A DNA stretch of 64,000 bases from Camellia lanceoleosa (taxonomy: Eukaryota; Streptophyta; Magnoliopsida; Ericales; Theaceae). Under the pieces are notes generated by a model, which was given only the letters and a program-made list of their open reading frames with translations, made no database searches and was not told where the DNA came from. Each line of letters begins with the position of its first letter. Position 1 is the first letter of the stretch. The DNA is taken from contig CM045758.1 in the NCBI GenBank assembly GCA_025200525.1, positions 226,258,667-226,322,666 on the forward strand, read 5' to 3'. The position numbers and the translations under genes were made by a program. Shown here piece by piece: positions 1-12,282 of this stretch.

Positions 1-1429
1 GGTCACAACAATTCGATCCGTTCTAAATTCACATTTTCCTCTTTAGGCTTCATTCTTATCTCTTTAACTCAATTACAATGCTCAATGCATGCCTAACAGT
101 ACTTGGAAGTGAAAGAGAACAGAAAATGAAACACAGAATGTCTTTTCAAAATTTCAGAAAACAGGGTCCCCACTTGAGCGTGGACTTCCCTGCTCGAGCG
201 GATCCTTGAGGCCTGCAAAAGTATTGGATATGTCAAATTTACGCTCGATCGCGAACTCTGGTGCTTGAGCGGAAGGTCTCTCTACATGGCTCCCCGCTCG
301 AGCGTGAACTTTCCCGCTCAAGCGGACACCGTGTCTGTAGAAAATACTGGGAACATGAATTTCATGCTCGAACGACGTTTCCCCCGCTCGAGTGGACATC
401 AAAATTCTAGAACATGTTCTTGAGCTTCAATTTGATGTTTAAAGGTTCCAAATGCATGATTTTGGCTCAAACTTCACATATACATATTCTAACATGGTAT
501 AGACACCAAATTATAATACAATGAAGCTCAATTTCACAATTTAATCACATGCATGACTCAAATTAACTCAAACTCATCACCAACACACTAGATTCAAACA
601 TGCAAGACTCAAACTCCCATGATTTCCACTTGCATGTGAGATATACACAATATCCTCAACTTAATTGGTGAAGAGATGATCAAATACATGGTCATTAATC
701 AAAACTCAACATGGATCATACACATTGTGCTCAAATATGGAAATTTATGGCAATTTCTTACATGCATGTGTTCTAAGACTTCAATTTCAACAAAACCAAC
801 TCAATTTCATCATAATCAATCTAACTCATGTTCTTGACCATTAATCAAACTTGAGTTTACAAAATTACAAACAAAAATCCATGAGTCAAGGGTTGATTAC
901 TCACCTAGGAGCCTTAATCTTCCCAATTTCTAGTTGAATCTTGAGTTTAACTTCCCAATCTCACAAACCTTGAGCCAAAACATGCAATCCTTCCTCTTTC
1001 CCTCTCTAGCCGACCCTCTCTTCCCTCTCTTAGAGTTGATATCAGCCAAATGATTTTAAAGAGAAGGAATGAATATAATAAGGCCCTTATAAAGCCCCAC
1101 TAAGTCACATTATTTTAATATCAAATAATTAAGCACTTAATTAGTCGTTCTGAATCTAATTATTTTGATCCGAATCAATTTCCAATTAAATTTCACCGTA
1201 GGCTCTAAAAATTATGCCAATTGCAATGGCATAATCAATTTTGGGTTTTGTGGCCGATAAGGCCTTCAATTTAATTTCCAAAGCAGATAATCAAACAAAT
1301 ATTCCTACAGTGAATAGATAGAAATTCAAAACCACATATTTCCACATAATGGCACACAAAATCATATTAAACACATAATCATGCTCATATTAAGGACCAA
1401 TTAGCATACTACAAAACAAGGATATTACA
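1..1429 (-). repeat. 3' LTR of element A, truncated by window start
   Basis: The segment matches 17059-18495, the 5' LTR of the same element, along its whole length with scattered substitutions. Read on the minus strand it begins TGTAATATCC at 1429. The remaining roughly 940 bases of the LTR lie outside the window. A TATA-like CTTTATAAGG sits near 1083-1095. A GC-rich cluster of CGCTCGAGCG palindromes lies at about 172-395. Several of its CpG sites read TpG or CpA compared with the right LTR, as expected from methylation decay. Confidence 0.9.
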
Positions 1430-1430
1430 G

Positions 1431-1444
1431 TCTTCCCCCCTTTT
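1431..1444 (-). other. Polypurine tract of element A
   Basis: On the minus strand this reads AAAAGGGGGGAAGA, one base before the TGTAATATCC start of the 3' LTR. Position and composition fit a plus-strand primer for reverse transcription. Confidence 0.8.
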
Positions 1445-2355
1445 AGGAAGTTTGGTCTCTCAAACTTACTTTACCTTCGTCGGGAAACAAATGTAGATAT
1501 CGCAGACGCATTTCATCCTCTCTTTCCCACGTGGCATCCATCCCATAGTGTTCTTTCCATTCTACTTTCACCGTTGGGATGGATTTGCTTCTCAATTGTT
1601 TCACTTGCCGGTCAACGATTCGTTCCGGCCATTCGGCGTACTCCACATTTTCATCAATAGCTACTCGGTGATAATCAATCACATGGAACGGGTCTCGGAG
1701 ATAACCCCTCAACATCGACACATGAAACACATTATGGATTTGTTCGAATCCCGGTGGCAAAGCAACTCTATAGGCAACTGGGCCAAGCCTTTCCAGAATC
1801 TGAAACGGCCCAATATAACGGGGCGACAACTTGCCCTTCTTTCCAAATTTGACTTGGCCTTTCATTGGGGACACATGGATAAACACGTGGTCACTAACCT
1901 CATACTCAAGAGGTCTTCTCCGAACATCTGCATAGTTCTTTTGTTGGTCCTAAGCTGTTTTGAGCCTTTGCCGAATAGTTTTGATTTTCTCAGAAGTGTC
2001 TTGTACAATTTCAGACCCAAGTAAAGCTCTATCCCCGACCTCTGTCCAATAATTTGGTGATCTACACCTTCTACCATACAAAGCCTCGTATGGTACCATA
2101 CCGATGCTGGAGTGGAAGCCGTTATTATAAGCAAATTCCGCAAGTGGCAAATAGTCTTCCCAACTCCCCTGAAAATCCAAAGCACACATCCGAAGCATAT
2201 CTTCTAAAGTCTGTATTGTTCGTTCTGATTGCCCATCTGTCTGTGGGTGGCATGCAGTACTGAACCTTAGTTCTGTCCCCATAGCTTCCTGCAAACTCTT
2301 CCACAATCTAGATACAAATTTCGAATCTCTGTTCGACACAATAGATACTGGAACT
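1443..2355 (-). pseudogene. Integrase C-terminal half and chromodomain-like tail of element A
   Basis: The frame continues the integrase core from 12283 after removal of element C. Visible core motifs are [11 protein letters not shown], where the D belongs to the DDE triad, and [20 protein letters not shown], which carries the third acidic residue region. The GPFQILERLG stretch is typical of the integrase C-terminus. VEWKEHYGMDATWEREDEM resembles the group II chromodomain of Tekay/Del elements. A single in-frame TAG at 1950-1952 interrupts the frame, and the stop after the tail is at 1443-1445. No frameshift is seen in this part. Confidence 0.88.
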
Positions 2356-2360
2356 CCGTG

Positions 2361-3449
2361 TGTAAGAGGAGTTAATTTGAGTCCACTAAATTAATTAGGC
2401 CCAATAGTCCAAGATTGGTGGGCCTGAATTTATCGCAAGTCCAAGATCGGTGGGCCCGGATTTATCGCCATCAAATGGGTTGAATCACTCAAAGCCTCGA
2501 AAGGGTTCGGATCCACAAACTTAGAGACTTACTCGGGGCCGGACCCGAAAGGGTATTGAGCAAGCCTAGAGATCCGAGGCACTCGGACTCAAAAGGGTTC
2601 GGATCCACGAACCTAGAGAACCGAAGCACTTGACTTCAAACGGATTCAGACGCAATCTAGAAGTTGCTCCGTTAATGAGTCCCAGAACACTTGCGGGCTC
2701 GGAGCTTTCCGGGATTTATGCACCAGAACCATGGGTGTAATGGAGTTCGAGCAAAGGACCCGATCCCGAGGACGATGAGTGGAGATAAATTCACTCTTCG
2801 GTTAAACTAACCTATACCCGGGTCAAGGTGGCACGATCTAGGGGGTCCCTGAGACTCGGCAATATTTGCGGCTGGGCGTTCTCTTGAACTACCCCTGACC
2901 CTTATGCGGCAGGACGTCCTCTAGGACTAACCCTGACCCTATGGGATGATTGGGGATCATTGGTTAGGTGTGGCTAAGAAGAAGGGTTCGCCGAGAGTTT
3001 GATCTCCTCTTCAGGGTTTTCCTCATCCTCGGAGAGATCACCTCCTCGGACAAAGTGGTTAGAGAGAATATTCCCTATGTGCCTTGCAGATGGGCTCCAT
3101 CCTATATCATGAGGTGCCTATAAATAGCACCCACCCATAGCTTTACAAGGGATGGATTTTGGAGATTTAACTCTTGGGAAAGAACTAATTTCCCTTCTCC
3201 ATTATCAACCTTGAGAGTGAAAGTGGGAGATCCATGGGAGAGCCTTGCCATTATTCTCTCTCTAGCCACTTTGCCTTCTTCTTCACCCAATCTCCTATCT
3301 CCATCGTCTCCTTTACTTTTGTGTTCTTAAGTTGAGACTATTGAAGAATCTAAGCCTCTCATCATCTTCTAGAGAATTCGAAGCTGTTCTTCAAGGATCT
3401 TCGAAGATCTTCGAATTTTCCAACGACGTTCTTGAACCCCTCTCATATA
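2361..3449 (+). repeat. 5' LTR of element C
   Basis: The LTR begins TGTAAGAGGA and ends TCTCATATA. The other LTR ends TCTCATACA, so the terminal CA here has mutated to TA. A TATA-like CCTATAAATAGCACC lies at about 3117-3131 and likely drives transcription. The sequence is nearly collinear with 8538-8873 plus 11527-12279. Confidence 0.92.
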
Positions 3450-3451
3450 TT

Positions 3452-3469
3452 TGGCAACTCTGTTGGGGA
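3452..3469 (+). other. Primer binding site of element C
   Basis: TGGCAACTCTGTTGGGGA starts two bases after the LTR. Its form resembles the non-Met primer sites of Tat/Ogre-type elements. The exact tRNA was not determined. Confidence 0.55.
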
Positions 3470-3524
3470 GGCGGATTGGTTAATGCTCTCAACAAGATTT
3501 GGAACTCATACAACACCGGCAAAA

Positions 3525-5358
3525 ATGGCAGAGAATGAGACTCATCAACAAGGCTCTTCCAATGGTGGTGATGAAAGGACTCAAGTTCAAGACTCACCTC
3601 TCATCCTTGAAGCCATTCAAGGACTCCAACACGCTCAGCAAGAGATTCTCACGATCTTTCAAAATCTCACCCACACCATGTTGGTGATGGGTTCGCATTT
3701 CGCACCATCGGCAACAAATGGAGGTCAAATCGGCGCCGACAAGCATCAACAACTTCATGGTAATGTTAGAAATGGTCAAAACCATCAAGATCTACCCCAA
3801 ATTCTCCCTGAAGTTGTACAAAATGGTGTGCAAAATCAAGTGCTAGGAGGAACAAGTCATGGCCAACCTGTGGCCCATGGAGCGCAAAATCACGCACCTA
3901 GCAGATCGAGCCATGGTCCATCAGTGGTTGGAGGAGTTTCCGACGCGATGAATGGTGTTCGAGTGAATATGGAAGTTCAAAGAAGTCCTACAGAAATTTC
4001 TCTACAAAATGGTGTTCCACCGATTGTAAATTCTACTCATGTACCGAGTGGGTCTCCTTTGGCTCCGACGCCAAGTTTGCAAGCCCAACCCGGTATAGCC
4101 ATGGTGTATAATGGACTTTGTGGGACCCCATGCAACGTCCCATCACCAAATGGCATGTCCATAGGTGCCAATGGCCAATTTCATCATGTGTCTTCACCGA
4201 TGGTGAATTCTCAACACCTAAATGGCCAAGTTGCTCCAAGCTTAGTCTTCGGGTCTACAAGTCAGATTCCGGGAATACCACCGTCAAGTTCTCTCCCTTA
4301 ACAATTTCTCACTCTTGCCGATGTGCAAGCCATGTTCGATCTCGAACGAGGCAAGAGGACTTTACCCTTTTTGCCTGATCCGGATGTCAAGCCACCATAC
4401 CCTATCGAGATGTTGAGTTATCCATACCCGGAGGGGTACGCGGTGCCGAAGTTCATCAAATTCAATGACAAGCAAGGAAATGCTCGAGAACATGTTGTTC
4501 GGTTCATCGAGACTTTGGGGATTCATGGTTCAAATCATGTCCTCCGACTGAGAGAATTCTCCAAGTCCCTCACCGACCGAGCATATAGTTGGTACGTTAA
4601 CTCGGCCCCAAACTCTGTTCGAAGTTGGGAGGAGATGGTCAACAAATTCCATGCCAAATTCTTTCAGATGGTCTAGAAAGTGACCACACTTACCCTGTGT
4701 AAGGAAAAGCAACGAGAGAGTGAAGACATTCTCGAATATGTGAAAAGGTTCCAAGACAAAGCCGTAGACTGTCATGAGGCTGTGGAGGAAAGCTACTTAG
4801 CCCAAATCTGTGTTGAAGGGGCATTGAACAGATACAAGATGCTTCTAGTTAATCACAAGCTACCCACCTTCACGGCACTAATTGAAGCATCTCGGAACAT
4901 CAACATACCTCAATCTCAGGAGATCGGGTTCGAGACTAGTTATAAAACCAGCTTCAAGTCATCCCGAGGACCTTCTGTCACTGCGGCTTTCGCGTCTTCT
5001 ACTCGAAAGTTGTAGGGAGAGGAATTCAAAGGTCAGAAGAGGAAATACTGCGAAGATGACACTCCTTTTCCGTGTAGTGTTGAGGAGGTGAAAGCCTTAG
5101 TTAAAGAATGGATGGCAGATGGGGAACTGAAGTTGCCTCATATCGAAGAGCTTTTGTCAAAGAAGGACTGTGAGGGCCCCTAATTATTCTGTTTTCCACC
5201 GATCACTACGGCATCCTACAGAAAAGTGCCGGACACTTAAGAAGATCTTTAGAAAGAAAGTCGAAGCAGACGAGCTAGAGTTCAAAGAACAAGGGCCCCA
5301 GGATATCTTAGAAGACATGGCTATGATGGTGTATGACGACCACAGCCCGAGCAGCTAG
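3525..5358 (+). pseudogene. gag of element C, degenerate
   Basis: The likely start is MAENETHQQ at 3525. The frame runs to about 5165 with in-frame stops at 4299, 4674 and 5013. A +1 frameshift then leads to a last piece ending at 5358. The N-terminal third is a low-complexity Q/N/S/G/P-rich region. The core (about 4323-4900) holds PYPIEMLSYPYPEGY, FIETLGIHGSNHVLRLREF and the W/Y-rich segment of plant Retrotrans_gag domains. The end carries FHRSLRHPTEKCRTLKKIF, a Cys/His element where Tat gag proteins carry a related motif. No pol follows. The protein would form the particle for an element mobilised in trans. Confidence 0.8.
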
Positions 5359-8300
5359 TGAAAGCTTTCCAAATGACCTTGCAGCTCTAGGGACAAATGT
5401 CAATATTCCGTAGAAAGAGTCTATCCATGACATTTACAATTTATATTTACTGCATTGTTTAAGAATTTTCTATCTTTCTTTCTTATGTTATGAAGAAAGT
5501 TATTTCCTCCATATTATGTATCTCCATTAGAAGTTATTTTCTCTACATTGTATATCTTCATTGTGTTATGTTGCTTGAAACAGTTTTCAATTTTTATTGC
5601 CCCTTGAAGAAGAAAGAGGAATAGTAGACCCGGTTACCAACCTGAAGGGACTTTTCTTGACGCAGTAGAAGTGTACATCTACTCGGATTTCCAAGGGACA
5701 GCTGTGCCTCGGCTCGGATTTCCAGGGAACAATCTTTACTTCTGTTAGTACGGGCTAGGTAGACTCAGTTGCCTGCCAGAAAGGATCTTTCCTGCCGAAG
5801 TAGGGAGTGTGTGCTACTATTCGAACTTCTGTCTCCTTGCTTCTGTTCGGACTTCCGAGGGATATCTCTTACTCTCATTAGTGTGGGTTTGGACTTCCGA
5901 GGGACAGCCCTTACTTCTATTCAAACTTTCGAAGAACAGCACTTACATCCATCAGTGCAAGCTTCGAGGGTCTTTCTTGTTGAAGCAGAGTGTGTGTTCC
6001 CACTCGGCAAGCTTTGAGGGTCTTTCTTGTTGAAGCAGAGTGTGTGTTCCCACTCGGCAAGCTTTGAGGGTCTTTCTTGCTGAAGTAGAGTGTATGCTCC
6101 CACTCGGACTTCCGAAAATAGCCCTTACTTCCATCAATGCAAGCTTCGAGGGAAAACCTTTGCTTTCATTAGTTGCCAAAATAGTGTGTGCTCCCACTCG
6201 GACCTCCGAAGAACAGTCATTGATTTCATCAATACGAGCTCCGAGGATCTTTCTTTTCAAAGTAGAGTGGACTCTTACTCGAACTTCCGAGGGATAGCCT
6301 TTGCTTCCATTAGCTGCCGAAGTAGAAGTGCGCATCCACTCGGACTTCCGAGGGAGAGCCTTGTTTCTACTCGAATTTCTGAGGAAGAGCCTTGTTTCCG
6401 CTCGAACTTCTGAGGGACAGCCTTGCTTCTGCTTGGACTTCTGAGACAATCTTTACTTCTATTGGTGCAAGCTTGGTAGACTCGATTGCCGTCCAGACGG
6501 ATCTTTCTTGCTGAAGTAGGGTGTATGCTACTTTCGGACTCCTAAGGGATAGTTTTGCTCTCGTTCAGACTTCCGAAGGACAGCCCTTGCTCTGATTAAT
6601 GAAGATTGTGAAGGCCTCGAGGTCGTGGATTTCACACAAAAATCTATTTGCCTGAAATAGTAACACCGACAAATGAGATGAGCAATATCAATTTTATATC
6701 CTGATTCAGGCATTATCGAAATGGGGCAACATCAACAAATAATAATGATCTATTTAAACTACAACAATTTTATTCCTCTGAGCAAGTTCATGAAAATGCA
6801 ACAATCAAGGTTTTGTCTCTCCAGGCCGGTTTCTCTCAAGCCGACGTAAAGCTACAATGGCCACACAAAATTTTGGCATCAGCAATGAATTTCTCAAGCA
6901 CCCACAAGATTAACAAAACAATAATATATGGTCTTATTCTCTATTATATATATATATATAACAAAGCACTAGCTATTTAAAATAGAAATGTTCATAATCA
7001 AATGGGTGATTTCCTCAATCAAACTCATCAATGGAGGTTTAGATGTCAAAGCTTTATTCAAGTTCAAGCTCCATGCATGGATTTCAAAGGCATGTCTCCT
7101 ATACAAATTAGAGTTTGCACAAACAAAGATTCAACAAGGAGCACTGGTTGTTTCAAGACAAAGATTGTAGGCTTCAAGATCCAAATCAAATTTCCACCGA
7201 AGTTCACAAATTCAAAGTTCATTAGAGTATGAATTTCATCAGAAAACAAAAGTAAGCAAGTGATGCAAACCGAGAGACGATGCAAAATTGGTGCAGGGAC
7301 GCAACATAGCGGCCGGAACATGTTGGTGGCAAAAAGCAGTAATGGTCACTTGTGGCAAAGTGAGGCCGAACAGCAGCAAGCCGGTGAAATGGTCAGCAAC
7401 GCAGTGTACTCACTTCCGTGAGCGAGTGCGCACCACCGAGTTGTCACGCTGTCAACAAGCTGAACGGTGACCACACATCGCGTTGAGTGGGGCGATATGT
7501 GTGGTCAGCCTTGGACCGTCGAGGCCGGAAGCAAATCAGCAGAGAGAGACCAGCGGTAGGTTGGGTCGGTGACGACGATGGCGCCGGTGCCTGGAGTTAC
7601 AGCAGGTGTTGGCATGAACCGGTGGTAGCCGAAGATGTCGTGAAACCAACGTTAGCCGAAGCTGTGAGCAAGGTGGCGTGAGTCTTCGGTAACGCCGATA
7701 AAGCTGGCGCCTGGAGTTGCAGCAATGGGCTGCGAGCAAGCGGCTGCGGAGCTTCATTAGAGAAGAAGGAAGTTGGGTTGGCCTCTGTGTTGTTGAAGAA
7801 GGAGAGCACCACAGTTTCCTCTAGTATTGTAGAAGCAAAGCTTTCTTGAGGATGAAGAAGCTGGGTCTCTCGATATAGAGAGAGAAAGTGTATGCCACTG
7901 GTTTCAAAGAAAGAAAAAAAAAAAAGAAAGAAAGAGGAAGGTTAGTGATTTCGGCGGCTGAGGCAAAAAAGTTGGTGAGGTTTAGGGTTTTGTGCCCTTT
8001 CTTTAAATAGAAAAAAAAAAAGAGAGTGTGATTCCGTGAATATTCCCCAAATGTGCTGCGTGTATATATATTTATATGTAATGAATACACTGGGTTCCCA
8101 AACAAGGAAAAAAAAAAAGGTGGAAAAAGTGTGTGGCCTTATCTCTCCAAGATTAAAAAAAGTAGATGCTTTATTTCTTTGTTTATTTATTTTATTATCT
8201 GGGGATAAGAAAAGGAATCTTTAGATGTTTTAGATGAATTTGGAATATGCATGCTGTTCAAAAGAATTGAAGACTCAAGTTTGACTTACAAATAAAAATA

Positions 8301-8537
8301 ATAATAATAATTAATTCAAAAAAAAAAAAGAGAAGAAAAAAAAAAGATATTTATTATTATTATTTTTTTTTAATATTACTTGTCGATTTTATCTGTAAAT
8401 TATGGTGAGCCCTCAGCTTTATCCATAGATTCTGTCAAGACCAAATATTTCGGAAGACGTAATGTGAAGCATGGCTGACAAGGTGAAATTATGCATGTCC
8501 GAGAAAAATAAAATTTCTCATACACACAAAGGGCAAA
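5359..8537 (+). other. Non-coding internal region of element C
   Basis: No coding region is supported here. The stretch holds degenerate tandem repeats (5640-6560), a TA microsatellite (6944-6960), A-runs near 7910-8130 and 8310-8370, and a moderately GC-rich portion at about 7290-7760 without a convincing reading frame. A weak polypurine-like AAAGGGCAAA precedes the 3' LTR at 8528-8537. Confidence 0.6.
5640..6560 (+). repeat. Degenerate tandem repeats in element C
   Basis: A motif of the type GGACTTCCGAGGGACAGCCC, with intervening CTTACTTCTATTC-like spacers, recurs many times. Inside it, 5961-6110 is a triplication of a 50-bp unit starting GCTTYGAGGGTCTTTCTTG at 5961, 6011 and 6061. The first two units are almost identical. 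Reading frames across this tract on both strands arise from the repeat and are not genes. Confidence 0.75.
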
Positions 8538-8873
8538 TGTAAGAGGAGCTAATTTGAGTCCACTAAATTAATTAGGCCCAATAGTCCAAGATTGGTGGGC
8601 CCGAATTTATCGCAAGTCCAAGATCGGTGAGCCCGGATTTATCGCCATCAAACGGGCTGAATCACTCAAAGCCTCAAAAGGGTTCGAATCCACGAACTTA
8701 GAGACTTACTCGAGCCCGGACTCGAAAGGGTATTGAGCAAGCCTAGAGATTCGAGGCACTTGGACTCGAAAGGGTTCAGATCCACGAACCTAGAGAACCG
8801 AAGCACTTGACTTCGAACGGATTCAGACGCAATCTAGAAGTCGCTCCATTAATGAGTCCCAGAACACTTGCGG
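8538..8873 (+). repeat. 3' LTR of element C, first part
   Basis: Matches 2361-2696 of the 5' LTR, beginning TGTAAGAGGA. It is interrupted by solo LTR D. The last five bases, TGCGG, are the left target duplication of D. Confidence 0.92.
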
Positions 8874-11521
8874 TGTAATAACCCGACCCTCGCATATGAT
8901 TTCAGATATATTCTCAGTCCTTGATTAGTACTTTTTACTATTTACTGTACCATTCCATGAAAAATTATCATTAAGAAAGTGAAATCCATGTTTATGAATG
9001 CCTATCTGTTGCATAAAGAAACCTATCTGTTCCACTAGAATGTTCGGATCAGAAATTGGATGCCTTAGAGATTAAATTTTCGAATTGGTATATATGTGAT
9101 CGAGATAATTTTCGGTAATATTAAGCATGTTTTAAATTTTAATTTTAATGATAAAACGATTGAATTTCGTCTTATATGCTTTTTGTTATTTCCATAAATA
9201 TCTCCATGTCTCTTGACTTTGAGCAAAACGTGTATATCTCTTTTGGGGAGAAAGAAGAGGGAATTGAGGGCAAGAATTGGGCAAAAGAAATCCAACAAGA
9301 AAACTTGGCAAATTGGTTAAAGTTGTGGAAGTTTAATTCAAGGTAAGGTTAAGCTTCCCTTATTATGGCAACTTAGAGATTGTAATTCATGGTTATGTAA
9401 GATTCATGCTTGTTTCATGTTTGATTATAAGGGTGTCTCATTTATTAGTTGTTTTGGAACTAATTTAAGTGTTGTATGGAACTTATACTTCCATCTTTAG
9501 TTTAGATCATCATCTCATGGAAGTATGTTAATATTGTGTTATACTTCAAGAATTTTAATTACGTATGACCATGTAGAAGTTAAATCCAAATCTAAGAATG
9601 AAATTTGAGGGAGAGATGATTTGTTGAAGCTTCTAATTTGTCGAATTTGTCAAGAATCCATGTTATGGTAATGGTAGATTGAGGTGTTGATTTAAATTCA
9701 CCTTGGATTGCATTAAATGGCATGAAAAATGGAGTTAGGATATGAAATGGAAAGATCAGATGTTCAGAATTTCGCGTGGTCCGCGAAGGCCCGCCGGCGG
9801 AAAATCCACCTTCTTTATAATTTCGGCGTCAAAGTGGCAAAAATAAACGTTGTTCCGTTTTCCATGCTTGTTCCTCTGGTATTTTTAGAATATTTTTCAG
9901 ATGACTTTAAAATGATGATAAACTCACGTGAAGTGTAAGAACACACGGAATGGTTTCAATGATTTAAGAGGAAAGCGAATTAATGTCTAAGTTATGATTG
10001 TGTGCAGACACAGAGGAACGGCACATCATCACGTGAGTAGTAGTGCGCTTTACTACAGATAATGATTGTCTTAGCATTCTGTTGATGGTAATTATGCAAA
10101 TGTTCTTAATGGTAACACATGAATGTTCTTAATGTTTAATACATGAATGTTCTTAATGTTAATGCATGAAAAGTTAATGATAACATGTTAAAAGGGCTTA
10201 AGGCCATATGTTTCAAGGGCCATGTGCCACAAGTTTCAAGTATGTTTCAAGAGCCACGTGCCATAAGTTTCAATCATGTTTTAAGGGCCTTGTGCCATCA
10301 TGTTTCAAGGGCTTAACGCCATTTTCAAGGGCCTTGTGCCAATATGTTTACAAGGGCTTAGTGCCGTATGTTACAAGGGCTTCATGCCAACTCTCAAGGG
10401 CTTTCTGCCAACTTCCAAGGGCCTTAGTGCCATATGTTACAAGGGCCTTAGTGCCATAAGTTACAAGGGCCTAGTGCCATAAGTTACATGGGCCTAGTGC
10501 CATATGTTACAAGGGCCTCGTGCCACAAGTTACAAGGGCCTCGTGCCACATGTTTCAATTATAACCATTATGTTTATGTTGCAGGATTGGGCCTAGGGCT
10601 GTTATATACTTTGCACAGCATCAGACTACTGTGTTGATATGTAATGTATATCAAGATGTTCAGGTTAATATGTTCCAAGATGTTCAAGTTAGTATATTTC
10701 AAGATGTTCAAGCTAGTATGTTTCCAAATAGAGTCTAAGACCATTATATGGGATTTGCATTGTATGCTTGAGAAGGTGTTTTGAACATGTTAAGTGCATG
10801 TTTTAAGTTTGGTAAGTACATGTTATGAAGTTTAAGTAAATGTTTTCAGGTGTATGATTAGGAGTGATAAGTATATGTTAGGCGATTAAGTATAGGTTTT
10901 CAAGTATATAGTTTGAAGCTTGATAAGTATATGATTCTATTCTCAACTGATTCCAAGGAACTTTGAACACTATTTAGAGTTCGATAAGTGTTAACAAGCT
11001 ACGAATTTAGTTGTTTTCTTTTAATTCAAGTTAAGCATTGTACCAATGAAGTAGTACTATTCACTGAGCTCGGCTCACCCTCTGTATGTCTGTTTTGTAG
11101 GTAACCAAGCAGGAGGTCAATCCTTACCCCGGGACGTCCGTTCCCTTTTTCAACCTTTATGAGTCCGAGCATTACGTGAGTCCACTGAGTTTCGTGAAGC
11201 TTTGTTAAGGTGTTGTCACGTGTTGAATACCCATTTACGGTTGTGTGTATATGGCTTTTGTTTATGCCCGATCTTAGGGCGGGGTCTGTATGGGTATATA
11301 TATATGGCTGATACTCAAGGTATAGTTTTGGCTTGTGATTGGTTATTGTAATGTATATAATGCATGTGATCCTGGCATTTCAGAGGCAGCTCAATGGAGT
11401 TTAGTATTTTGTTAAACTTTGGTGCTTCCGTCAAGGCTCCATATATTATGTATATTAGGTTATTTGTCTGTTTTTGATTAGGTCATGTCCAAACTTTTAG
11501 GGGCAGGTTTGGGGCGTGACA
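8874..11521 (+). mobile_element. Element D: solo LTR, Tekay/Del-like family
   Basis: A 2648-bp insertion that begins TGTAATAACCCG and ends GGTTTGGGGCGTGACA. It lies in the 3' LTR of element C between TGCGG (8869-8873) and TGTGG (11522-11526). The TG...CA ends, 5-bp duplication and lack of an internal domain identify a solo LTR made by LTR-LTR recombination. Its last 40 bases closely resemble the end of LTR E at 45135, so the two families are related. No gene is seen inside. Confidence 0.88.
10200..10555 (+). repeat. Tandem array with GGGCC...GCC units in solo LTR D
   Basis: Roughly 13 imperfect units of about 22-30 bp, with the core CAAGGGCCTTGTGCCA followed by TATGTTA or similar. Comparable GGCC-type arrays lie at matching places in LTR A (16640-16890) and LTR E (44170-44520). 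Confidence 0.8.
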
Positions 11522-11526
11522 TGTGG

Positions 11527-12279
11527 GCTCGGAGCTTTCCGGGATTTACGCACCAGAACCATGGGTGTAATGGAGTTCGAACAAAGGACCCGATCCCGAG
11601 GACGGTGAATGGAGATAAATTCACTCTTCGGTTAAACTAACCTATACCCGGGTCGAGGTGGCACGATCTAGCGGGTCCCTGAGACTCGGCAATATTTGCG
11701 GCTAGGCGTTCTCTTGAACTACCCCTGACCCTTATGCGGCAGGACGTCCCCTAGGACTACCCTTAACCCTGTGGGATGATTGGGGATCATTGGTTAGGTG
11801 TGGCTAAGAAGAAGGGTTCGCCAAGAGTTTGATCTCCTCTTCAGGGTTTTCCTCATCCTCGGAGAGATCACCTCCTCGGACAAAGTGGTTAGAGAGAATA
11901 TTCCTCATGTGCCTTGCACATGAGCTCCATCCTATATCATGAGGTGCCTATAAATAGCACCCACCCATAGCTTTACAAGGAATGGATTTTGGAGATTTAA
12001 CTCTTGGGAAAGAACTAATTTCCCTTCTCCATTATCAACCTTGAGAGTGAAAGTGAGAGATCTATGGGAGAGCCTTGCCATTATTCTCTCTCTAGCCACT
12101 TTGCCTTCTTCTTCACCCAGTCTCTTATCTTCATCATCTCCTTTACTTTTGTGTTCTTAAGTTGAGACTATTGAAGAATCTAAGCCTCTCATCATCTTCT
12201 AGAGAATTCGAAGTTGTTCTTCAAGGATCTTCGAAGATCTTCGAATTTTACAACAACGTTCTTGAACCCCTCTCATACA
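11527..12279 (+). repeat. 3' LTR of element C, second part
   Basis: Matches 2697-3449 and ends TCTCATACA with the canonical CA. A TATA-like CCTATAAATAGC is retained near 11946-11958. It is followed by CCGTA, the right target duplication of element C. Confidence 0.92.
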
Positions 12280-12282
12280 CCG

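Larger units (their letters stand above)
1..2360 (-). mobile_element. Element A (Tekay/Del-like Ty3/gypsy chromovirus), 3' part
   Basis: This is the 3' part of a minus-strand LTR retrotransposon whose 5' part lies at 12280-18495. It holds the C-terminal half of integrase, a chromodomain-like tail, a polypurine tract and a 3' LTR cut by the window edge. The two parts are separated by element C. The target duplication of C is CCGTG at 2356-2360 and CCGTA at 12280-12284. Removing C and one duplicate restores a continuous integrase frame reading R-L-(Y/H)-G-V-P. The lineage call rests on the integrase and chromodomain-like sequence, the initiator-Met primer site and the long LTRs. Family knowledge: such elements integrate into heterochromatin through the chromodomain. 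Confidence 0.9.
2361..12279 (+). mobile_element. Element C: gag-only non-autonomous LTR retrotransposon
   Basis: A complete but decayed element with two LTRs, a primer site and a gag pseudogene, and no protease, reverse transcriptase or integrase. It is flanked by CCGTG and CCGTA, a 5-bp target duplication with one change. The left LTR is 2361-3449. The right LTR is split by solo LTR D into 8538-8873 and 11527-12279. Its summed length is 1089 bp, exactly that of the left LTR. The gag-only layout fits the described TR-GAG class of plant non-autonomous elements. The gag resembles Tat/Athila-type gag proteins, so a Tat-lineage partner would presumably supply pol; this is inference. Confidence 0.88.

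Noticed and set aside
154..402. 82-codon minus-strand frame, also at 17211-17459
   Set aside because: It lies in both LTRs of element A across the CTCGAG palindrome cluster; conservation reflects LTR identity, not coding.
1548..2024. 158-codon plus-strand frame
   Set aside because: Shadow of the integrase on the opposite strand.
4118..4378. 86-codon frame within gag of element C
   Set aside because: Different frame from gag and without gag motifs; shadow frame.
5952..6449. 165-codon frame in element C
   Set aside because: It runs through degenerate tandem repeats with no protein family resemblance.
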